NCBI RefSeq assembly: GCF_964229645.1
Contig: NZ_CAXREX010000172.1
Coordinates: forward strand, 1 to 39,494
DNA from: Nioella sp964229645
Lineage (GTDB): Bacteria > Pseudomonadota > Alphaproteobacteria > Rhodobacterales > Rhodobacteraceae
Length of the DNA stretch: 39,494 nucleotides
Direction: 5' to 3'
Shown: positions 29,699-37,600 of the stretch, piece by piece
How positions within the stretch are numbered: the stretch's first letter is position 1
Layout: each line of letters opens with the position of its first letter
Notes under the pieces: generated by a model
Seen by the model: only the letters and a program-made list of their open reading frames with translations
Databases searched by the model: none
What the model was told of the DNA's origin: nothing
Program-made: the position numbers and the translations under genes

Positions 29699-30048
29699 CC
29701 GAGGCCGGGCGGTGCTGGGCGCGCGGCGATCTGAGGGAGGCGGCGCGCCCTGACGCCCTGGCCGAGGATGCCCGCCGCTGGGGCCTGAAGCGCATTCCCG
29801 GCCAGCGCCGCCGGCAAGCCTGGGGGATCTGGCCCGGGCATGTCGCGGCCCTGACCGCCTTTCTCGCCATCGCCAGCCAGTGGCGCTGCCTCGTCTTCCC
29901 CAATGGCGCCCTGCTCTACCAGGGCCTCGACTACACCGCAGCCCAGAGCGCGCTCGCGCTCGCGGGCCTCTCCCCCTCCCCCGAAACCTGGGCCGAAATC
30001 CGGCAGATCGAAGCCGGCGCCCTTGAGGAGCTGAACCTTGGCCGGTGA
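29381..30048 (+). CDS. Tail assembly chaperone, -1 frameshift long form (lambda GT-like), about 222 aa
   Basis: A -1 shift on GGGAAAC at 29689-29695 lets ribosomes bypass the TGA at 29696 and read CTG-ACC-GAG onward to the stop at 30046-30048. The added 117 residues have no start codon or ribosome site of their own. They show the DUF1799-type pattern: PDALAEDARRWGLKRIPG, AWGIWPGHVAALTAFLAIASQW and a GLDYTAAQSALALAG helix. Such G/GT pairs sit just before the tape measure gene in siphophages. A perfect 8-bp stem (29717-29724 with 29743-29750) follows the site by 21 bases and may stimulate shifting. Confidence 0.8.
29689..29695 (+). promoter_or_regulatory. Programmed -1 frameshift site GGGAAAC
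   Basis: In the zero frame the bases read G-GGA-AAC followed at once by TGA. GGGAAAC fits the X-XXY-YYZ rule, and phage lambda uses GGGAAAG at the same gene. The -1 frame is open for 117 codons from here with a strong family pattern. Confidence 0.85.
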
Positions 30049-32884
30049 GAACCTTCACCTCGGGATGTTGCTGACCGCGCAGGCCGAACAGGCCAAGCGC
30101 GAGCTGGCCTCGACCGCGCAGGCCGCGCGCGATCTCGCCAAGACCGGCCCCGAGGTCACGAGCGCCATGGCGCCCGCGAAGACCGCACTCGACGGGACGG
30201 CGCAGAGTGCCGCAGGCCTCAAGGCCCTGGCCCCTCAGCTCTCCGCGTCGTTCTCTCAGGTGCAGACCGCCCTCTCGGAGACCGCGTCGAGCGCAAGCCG
30301 GGTGCAGGCCGCCGCTATGGGCCTCACCCGCTCGACGGGCGCGCAGACCGCCGCCACGATCGCGGCGGCGCGCGAAAGCGCGGAATGGCGCCGCGAACTC
30401 GATCTGCTACGCGCGCGCTTCAACCCGATCTTTGCCGCCACCCGCGCCTATGAGCAGGAGCTGCGCGACATCGCCGAGGCCGAGCGGCTGGGCGCGCTGT
30501 CGGCGGCCGAGGCCGGGGCGGCGCGCGAGCGGGCGAGTGCGAGCCTCGTGCCCCTCAACAATTCCATGCGGGGGCTGGGACAAACGACGCAGATGAACGT
30601 CGCCCATACCGCGAACCTGGCCGCCCAGTTCAACGATATCAGCGTCATGGCGATGGCCATGCAGAACCCGCTGCAGCTCGCGCTTCAGCAGGGCACGCAG
30701 ATCAACCAGGTGTTCGGCCAGATGGGCGGGCACCGGGCGGCCATCCGGGGGATCGGCCCGGCGCTTTTGTCGATCGTGAACCCGGCGGCGCTGGCCACGA
30801 TCGGCGTCATCGCGCTCGGCACGATGGGCGTGCAATGGCTTCTCTCGATGCGCGAGGCGTCGCTGTCCCTTGAGGATGCGCTCGCCGATGTGGATGACGC
30901 GATCAGCGGTCTGCGCGATGCCACGCGCCTCGCCACGGCGGGCGGGCTTGCCGATCTCGAACAGCGCTATGGCGGGATCTCCGATCAGGTCGAGCGGCTC
31001 GTTCGGGCGCGCGAGCGGCTTGCGATCCTCGACAGCCGCGCGCGGCTCGACGCGGTGGGGGCGGCGGTGGCGGAAACCGCGGGCGCGCGCTGGTACGATT
31101 TCGGGATCTCGGATGAAGCCAGCGGGATCCTCACGCTGCGCCGCAATCTCGATCTGGGCCGCCGCGATGCCGAGATCCTGCGCGCGGAAATCTCCCGCCT
31201 CGGCACCCTGCGCGAGCCCGACGAGATCGCCGATCAATATGCCCGCCTTGCCCAGATGGTCGAGGCCGTCATCGACGAGCTGGGCGTCACCGACGAGCGC
31301 CGCCAGTTCCTTGCGGACCTGCTCGAGGGCGAGGACCGCGCGCGCCAGATCGCCGCGATCCTCGACAATCGCGGCCAGACCGACACACGGCGCGGCGAGC
31401 AGCTCCTCGCGGATCTCCAAAGCGAAGCCGATATCCGCGTGGCGATCGCGCGCTATGGCGAGGACAGCGTCCGCGTGGCCGAGCTGCGCGTCGATGCCGA
31501 ACGCCGGGCCTTCGAGGAGACGCTGCGCACGCTCGATGTGAGCGACGCGCTGAAGGAAGAGCTCTCCCGCGCCTGGGAGGCCGCGAATGGGTTGGCAGGC
31601 ACGGACATGGCCGCGGGCGTGGCACAAGCCCGGGCCGAGGCCCGCGAGATGGCCGACGAGATCATGCGCGCGGTCACGGCGGCGGAGAGCCTGCGCGCGC
31701 AAGGCGAGGCCGCGCTTGAGGATGCGCGCATCCGGGCGCGCTACACCGATCCTGTCAACCAGGCCTATCAGCTTGCCGCCGCCCGCATGCGCCGGGCGCA
31801 GGGCGTGCGCCGCGAGGGGGCCGAGGGCGTCGAGCTTGCGGCCCTCGATGCCGAGGTGAACGCCGCCGGCCGCGCGGCCGCGGAAACCGCCCGGCTCAAT
31901 GCCGAGCGCACCGCGCTCAACCGCACCCGCCGCGACGGTGCCCGCGCCTCGGAACGAGAGCGCGAGGCGGTGGGCGAGTTGATCAGCGATCTGCAGACCG
32001 AGATCGATCTCCTGCGCGAGACCGATCCGGTGCAACAGGAGATGAGCCGGCACCGCGAGGTGCTTGCCGCCGCGACCGAGGCCGAGCGCGCGCAGATCGA
32101 GGAGCTGATCCGGACGCGGCAGCGGGAGACCGAGGTCCTGCAGGACACCCAGGCGCAGATGGAAGACCTGCGCGATCTCGGCCGGGACGTGTTGCGCGGG
32201 ATCGCGGCCGATCTGCGCGAGGGCGCCTCGGCCGGCGAGATCCTCGGCAATGTCCTCGACAAGCTCGCGGACAAGCTGATCGAGATGGGAACCTCGTCGC
32301 TGGCCGATCTCTTGTTCGGCGCCAGCGGGTCGAGTTCCGGAGGCCTTCTGGGCGATCTCTTCGCGGGCCTCTTCGGGATCCGCAAGAATGCCCTGGGCGA
32401 TGTGGTGGGCGCGCCGACGCTCTTTGCCTATGGCGATCAGCCGGGCCAGCTCGGCGTCATGGGCGAGGCCGGCCCCGAGGCGATCATGCCGCTCACCCAT
32501 GCGATGGGCGCGGGCGTGGGCGCCATCGTCGACGGCCACGAGACGACCCTTCCGCTCACCCGCCTGTCCTCGGGCAAGCTGGGCGTGACCCTGCCTTCCG
32601 ACACGGCGCCCCGGCCCTTTGCGCAGGGCGGCAGCTTCGGCTTTGTCCCCCCGCCGCCACCCCGCGCGGCACCCGCCGCCGGCACCGGGAATGCGGCGCA
32701 ATCCGCGCGCGCCGAGATCATCGGCAAGCTCGAGATCGTCCATAGCCGTGACTTCGAGCTTCGCTGGACCGGCCGCATGCAGGGCGTGGCCGCCGATGTG
32801 TTCGAGCAGGGCATCACCACCTTCGACCGGGGCCTGCCGGCCCGTGTCGAGCAGATCAGCCTCGATCCGGCGATGAAAGGCTGA
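30038..32884 (+). CDS. Tape measure protein
   Basis: Sets tail length and is injected with DNA. It is 948 aa from TTG 30038, which overlaps the chaperone stop and has GAGGAG about nine bases upstream. Long helical, Ala/Glu/Arg-rich stretches (about 15-180 and 480-740) flank a hydrophobic region (about 225-280: IGPALLSIVNPAALATIGVIALGTMGVQWLL). Near the C-terminus the phage lambda H-type motif GEAGPEAIMPLT is present (about 808-819), followed by a proline-rich linker. At 948 aa it predicts a tail of moderate length by the usual helix rule. Confidence 0.92.
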   Translation: MAGENLHLGMLLTAQAEQAKRELASTAQAARDLAKTGPEVTSAMAPAKTALDGTAQSAAGLKALAPQLSASFSQVQTALSETASSASRVQAAAMGLTRSTGAQTAATIAAARESAEWRRELDLLRARFNPIFAATRAYEQELRDIAEAERLGALSAAEAGAARERASASLVPLNNSMRGLGQTTQMNVAHTANLAAQFNDISVMAMAMQNPLQLALQQGTQINQVFGQMGGHRAAIRGIGPALLSIVNPAALATIGVIALGTMGVQWLLSMREASLSLEDALADVDDAISGLRDATRLATAGGLADLEQRYGGISDQVERLVRARERLAILDSRARLDAVGAAVAETAGARWYDFGISDEASGILTLRRNLDLGRRDAEILRAEISRLGTLREPDEIADQYARLAQMVEAVIDELGVTDERRQFLADLLEGEDRARQIAAILDNRGQTDTRRGEQLLADLQSEADIRVAIARYGEDSVRVAELRVDAERRAFEETLRTLDVSDALKEELSRAWEAANGLAGTDMAAGVAQARAEAREMADEIMRAVTAAESLRAQGEAALEDARIRARYTDPVNQAYQLAAARMRRAQGVRREGAEGVELAALDAEVNAAGRAAAETARLNAERTALNRTRRDGARASEREREAVGELISDLQTEIDLLRETDPVQQEMSRHREVLAAATEAERAQIEELIRTRQRETEVLQDTQAQMEDLRDLGRDVLRGIAADLREGASAGEILGNVLDKLADKLIEMGTSSLADLLFGASGSSSGGLLGDLFAGLFGIRKNALGDVVGAPTLFAYGDQPGQLGVMGEAGPEAIMPLTHAMGAGVGAIVDGHETTLPLTRLSSGKLGVTLPSDTAPRPFAQGGSFGFVPPPPPRAAPAAGTGNAAQSARAEIIGKLEIVHSRDFELRWTGRMQGVAADVFEQGITTFDRGLPARVEQISLDPAMKG

Positions 32885-32888
32885 AGAG

Positions 32889-33530
32889 ATGGCCCTTTCC
32901 TTCCCCCTCCCCTGGTCGGAATTCGGCGCGCTGCTGCCCGTGCAATCGGCGCCCTGGACACTGAAGCGCTTCGAGCAGGTCACCTGGTCGGGCAGTTCCG
33001 TGCCCAACGTGGCCGAACTGTCCGATCCGCGCTGGCGCTGCCGGGTCACGCTCGACGTTATGGATGCGGACGAGGCGAGCGAGCTGCGCACGCTCTTCGA
33101 GCTCCATGGATCGGGCCACCCGCTGCTCTTGCACGATCCCGCCCGGCCGGGTCCGCGCCTCGATCGCGATGGCAGCCTCCTCGGCGCTGCGGCCCCGACG
33201 CTTGCCACGGTCAGCGCCACCGGCTTCTCCCTCAAGGGCCTGCCGCCCGCTTATGCCCTGTCCCGGGGCGATCTCGTCTCGGTGGTGCATGGCACGGCGG
33301 CGCGGCGTGCGCTCTACGTGCTGGCCGAGGGCGCGAGCGCGAACGGATCGGGCGTGACGCCACAGATCCGCGTGCTGCCCGCACCGCGGCTGATCGCGGC
33401 GGCAGACCATACCGTGGATCTCATCAACCCGACCGGCCTGATGCTGGTTCTGCCCGACAGCTACGAGCCCGGCCAGTCGAGCGGCACCGTGGTGCGCGGC
33501 ATGGGCTTTGATGCCGTGGAGGCGTGGTGA
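32889..33530 (+). CDS. Distal tail / minor tail protein, 213 aa
   Basis: ATG at 32889, five bases after the tape measure stop, with AAGAG upstream. It is beta-rich (TLKRFEQVTWSGSSVPNVAEL, then WRCRVTLDVMDADEASELRTLFELHG). It ends in strands around ADHTVDLINPTGLMLVLPDSYE and is alanine/glycine-rich. The position directly after the tape measure fits the distal tail adaptor, the base of the tip. The family name is not certain. Confidence 0.68.
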   Translation: MALSFPLPWSEFGALLPVQSAPWTLKRFEQVTWSGSSVPNVAELSDPRWRCRVTLDVMDADEASELRTLFELHGSGHPLLLHDPARPGPRLDRDGSLLGAAAPTLATVSATGFSLKGLPPAYALSRGDLVSVVHGTAARRALYVLAEGASANGSGVTPQIRVLPAPRLIAAADHTVDLINPTGLMLVLPDSYEPGQSSGTVVRGMGFDAVEAW

Positions 33531-34231
33531 TGCCCCGCGTCGTCGATCCTGCCGTTCAGGCTTACCGCGAAACCGGCCGCCCCATGGTCGAACGCCACCT
33601 CATCTGGGTCTCGGCGCGGCTCATCGCCGATGGGACGCCCGTTGCGGGCGGCTTCTGGACCGGGCGGGAGAGCGCGCAGCTCGAGGTGATCGATCCCGTG
33701 ACGGAGGCGGTCGCGACGCGCGACTATATCGCCGCCGGCAGCCTGATCGAGGTCGAGGCCATCGGACAGATGAGCGGGCTCGATATCCACCCCGCCCAGA
33801 TCACCCTCTCGCCGATCACGCCCGAGGTCGATACCCAGCTTCGCGCCTATGAGCTGCGCGGCGCGAGCGTCGAGCTGCACCGCCTCTGGTTTGATTACGA
33901 GACCCGCACGCCGCTGGCGCCCGCGCATGTCTGGATGATCGGCACGATCAACCGCGCGCCGCTTACGACGCCTGCCGCCGGTGGCCGCGCGCGGCTGGTT
34001 TATACCATCGTGCCCCAGACCCGGCAGCTGACCCTGGGCAATCCCGAGGTGATCAGCGACGCAGTGCAAAGCCAGCGCGCGGGCGATCGCTTCCTGCGCC
34101 ACGTCGCCCTCGGCGGCAGCCGCGAGATCCCGTGGATGCGCCACCGCGTCACGGGCTCCGGCAATGGCGGGCGTTTCGGTAAGGATCTGGGGAACCTTCT
34201 CGGCCACAACCCGCTGGGGCCACGGCGATGA
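33530..34231 (+). CDS. Tail-tip baseplate protein (DUF2163-position), 233 aa
   Basis: ATG at 33530 overlaps the previous stop (TGATG). The sequence reads VERHLIWVSARLIADGTPV, GGFWTGRESAQLEVIDP, VEAIGQMSGLDIHPAQITLSP and GASVELHRLWFDYET. It recalls the second tip protein in Rhodobacter-type gene-transfer agents and siphophages (DUF2163-like), before a cell-wall peptidase. The ending is Gly/Arg-rich. It overlaps the peptidase gene by four bases. Confidence 0.68.
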   Translation: MPRVVDPAVQAYRETGRPMVERHLIWVSARLIADGTPVAGGFWTGRESAQLEVIDPVTEAVATRDYIAAGSLIEVEAIGQMSGLDIHPAQITLSPITPEVDTQLRAYELRGASVELHRLWFDYETRTPLAPAHVWMIGTINRAPLTTPAAGGRARLVYTIVPQTRQLTLGNPEVISDAVQSQRAGDRFLRHVALGGSREIPWMRHRVTGSGNGGRFGKDLGNLLGHNPLGPRR

Positions 34232-34674
34232 GCGCGCTGGTTTCTCTGCCCGCGCGCCTGCCGGGCTGGCGCGGTCGCCTCTATCGCTGGCTGGCGGAGA
34301 TCGCGCCGCAGCCGCATGTCTACGGCGAACACGATTGCGCGCTTTTTGCGTCGGGCGCCATCCGCGCGATGCATGGCGTCGATCCGGCCGAGAACTGGCG
34401 CGGGCGCTACACCACGCTCGCGGGCGGTCTGCGCCTTCTGCGCCGCGACGGCTTCCAGAGCCATGTGGACGTGCTGGCCCGGCTCGGTCGTCCCGTCACC
34501 CCGGCCCTTGCCCAGATCGGTGACTTTGCCGTGGTCGACACGCCCGAGATGCCGGCTCTGGGGATCGTCACCGGATCGCAGCTGCAGCTTCTGCGTCTCG
34601 ACGGGCTCGCGAGCCTGCCGCTGATCCTTCCCGGCAACGGGGGCTGCGTTGCCCGCGAGGTCTGGCGCACATGA
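34228..34674 (+). CDS. NlpC/P60-like tail peptidase (DUF6950-like), 148 aa
   Basis: ATG at 34228. The catalytic Cys is expected in VYGEHDCALFASGAIRAMHG (Cys37), the pattern of phage and gene-transfer-agent tail peptidases. The His expected in the later strand, before GIV, is replaced (PALGIVTG), so activity may be altered or another residue used. Such proteins locally open murein during infection. It overlaps the next gene by four bases. Confidence 0.75.
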   Translation: MSALVSLPARLPGWRGRLYRWLAEIAPQPHVYGEHDCALFASGAIRAMHGVDPAENWRGRYTTLAGGLRLLRRDGFQSHVDVLARLGRPVTPALAQIGDFAVVDTPEMPALGIVTGSQLQLLRLDGLASLPLILPGNGGCVAREVWRT

Positions 34675-37600
34675 CCCGGATCGTCCTTCTTGCCGCGATC
34701 GCGCTCTGTCTCGCAGCCGGGCCTGCGGCGGCCGATCCGGTCTCGGCTCTCTTCGCGACGCTCGTCACCGGCGCCGCGAAGGTCTGGGCGGTGCTGGGGG
34801 CGAGCGTCGTCGGCCGGGCCGCCCTGCAGATTGCGACCGGGCTCGCGGCCTCGGCCGTCTCGCGGCTGTTTCGCAAGGATCCGCCCCCGCGCGGCGTCAT
34901 GCGGCAGGTCGATGCCGGCGGCGACCGGCCCATGCGCGTGCTCCTGGGCCATTATGCCAGCGCGGGCCACGTGGTCTGGTCGGGCAGTCACGGCCAGGTC
35001 GGCAAGACGCCGAACGCGTATTTCACCGAAGTGATCCTGCTCTCGGTGCTGCCGATCGAGGGGCTCGACGGCGTTCTGGTGAACGGGGCCAAGATCGACC
35101 TCGGCGACACGCCGCATCCCGATTACGGCCTTCCGGTGCTCGATTTCCGAGTGAAGGGGCAGGACTATCTCTGGGTCAAGTTCTACAACGGCAGCCAGGT
35201 TGCCGCCGATCCGATGCTTCTGGCAAAATACGCCCAAGGCGCCGGGACCTCGGACGATTATCCCTGGTCTGCCGACATGATCGGTCTGGGCTGCGCCTAT
35301 GTGATCGTCACCACGCGCGGCAATAACGACCTCTTCGGCGGGCAGGTCCCGCAGCTTCTCTTCGAGACGCGCGGCATCCGGCTTTATGACCGCCGCCGCG
35401 ACAGCACCGCCGGCGGAGACGGCCCCCAGCGCCTCGACGACCGATCGACCTGGGCGTTCAGCGCGAACCCGCAGGTTGCGCTCTCGACGATCCTGACGGC
35501 AGGGCTTGGCTGGGGCGAACAGCATCTCTACGGCCCCCGCTGGCCTGCGCATACCTTCCCGACCGCCAACCTCTTTGCCGCTCTCAATGCCTGTGATGTC
35601 GAGACGCCCGGGGCGGACGACGTGCCTGAGCCGATGTTCCGCTTCGGCGCCGATCTCGACCTCTCGACCGAGCCACGCAGTTTTGCCCGCGAGCTTCTGA
35701 AATGCTCGGGCGCCGATACCGCGATCTGCGAGGGCAAGGTGCTCTTGCATGTGGGACCGGCCGATGCCCCCGTGGCCAGTCTCACGGATGCCGATTTCTC
35801 GGTCTCGCATGCGCAGGAGCTGGAGCCCTTCAAGGGGCTTGAAGAGGCGTTCAACGCGGCCTCCGCGACCTATCCCGATCCGGCCCAGACCTGGACGATG
35901 GTGCCCGCGCAGACCGAGTACCATCCGGACTGGGAAGCCGAGGATGGCGGCCGGCGGGTTGCCAACATGCCCTTTCCCTATGTTCCCTGGGACAGCCAGG
36001 TTCAACGGCTGGTCGAGGCGTCGCTCAGGGATCAGCGCCGCCAGCGCGTGCATCGCGGGTTCCTCGGCTGGCGGCTGGGGCATCTCGCACCGCTCGACTA
36101 TGTCGCCTGGACGAGCGACCGCAACGGCTACGAGGCCAAGCTCTTCAAGATCGTCTCGCTCCACGATCACCCCACGGGGCATGTCGAGGTGCTGCTTCTC
36201 GAGGAGGATCTCGACGATTACGATCCGCCGGCGCTGATCCCCCATGATCCGCTTCCGCCGGTGCGGCCGGTCCAGCCAGCGCAGGTCGTCCCCGGCTGGT
36301 CCGTGGCCCCCTATACCGTCACGGTGGACGCGCAGGACCGGCGCGCGGGCATTCTTGCGGGGTGGGACCCTGAAGCCGCCGAGGATGCGCGCGGCATCCG
36401 CATCGCCGTGCGACGCGCGGGCGAGACCGGGAACGGCGTCGAGCAACCGCTTTACCCGGTCGCGACCGGGGGCGCGGCAATCACAGAGGGGCTGTTGCCG
36501 GGCGCCCATGAAGTGCGGGCGGTTCTCGACGTTGACCGGCCTGTTGAATGGACGGGCTGGACCTCGGTCGACGTTCCCGCCGTGGGCTTCGGTCTCGATG
36601 ATCTGGCGCCCGCGCTGGTCGACTGGCTGGGCACGATGCGCGACTGGATCGATGAGGGCATTCCCGAGGTTCGGGACCTCGCGCAAGCGCTGGCCGAGGA
36701 AGCGCAGGCGCGCGCGGACGCGGTGCAGGCGGTGGCGGACGAACTCGCGCAGGAAACCGACGCGCGGGCGGCCGAGACGCAGGCGGCGGCCGAGGCGTTG
36801 CGGGCCGAGCGCGATCGCATCCGGCAGATCGCGGGTGAGGTGATCGAGCTGGCTGCGAATGACCACGCCGCGCGCGAGGAGATCCGCCGCTCGGTGCAGG
36901 TCCAGCTCGGGGATATGGAAGCCAGCTTTGACGAACAGATCCTGACGCTCGCGAATGCGGACTTCGCGCTCGCGGCCCGGCTCACGACGCTGGAAGCCAC
37001 CAGCGACGACCTGTCCGCGTCCATCACCCAGGTGGATCAGGCGCGGATCGACGGGGACAACGCGCTGGCCTCGCTGGTCGCCGCTGTCGCGGTCGGCACC
37101 GCGCAGCAATTCGACCACGCGGCGATCTGGTATTTCGACAGCACGGCCGAGGGCTGGACTGGTGCGCCGGTGGCGCCGAGTGCCGTTGACGGATGGTTGC
37201 GGCCGGGGATCGGGTCCTCGGCGGTCTCGCCCTCGGGTCTCGGGGTCGAGGCCGCGATGTATGCGCAGGTCCGCGCGCGCATCCGCGTGGTAGGATCGCC
37301 CGTGTGGCTGGGGCAGCTCTGGTGGGCCGGGGCCGGTCAGGGCTGGGACGAAGCCCGCCGGGTCGCACTGGATGAACCGGCCTTCAGCTCGGAGGGCGTG
37401 GCCGAGATTACCTTTACCCCCGGCTGGTCGGGCGTGATCGATGCCATCCGGCTCGACCTCGCCGATGGCGCGGACGGTTCAAACTATTACGAGCTCGACT
37501 GGATCGCGATCGGGCGTCCCTCGCCGGGCGCGTCCTCGGCCGAGCTCCTGACCGAGCAACAGGCGCGGATCTCGGCCGATAGCGCGCTGGCCTCGTCCTT

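Noticed and set aside
30407..33235. 942-codon open frame on the minus strand
   Set aside because: It is antisense to the tape measure gene, low-complexity in Arg/Gly/Ala, without ribosome site. Long antisense frames are expected in GC-rich coding DNA.
34407..37118. 903-codon open frame on the minus strand
   Set aside because: Antisense to the peptidase and tail-tip genes, which have clear family patterns and proper starts.
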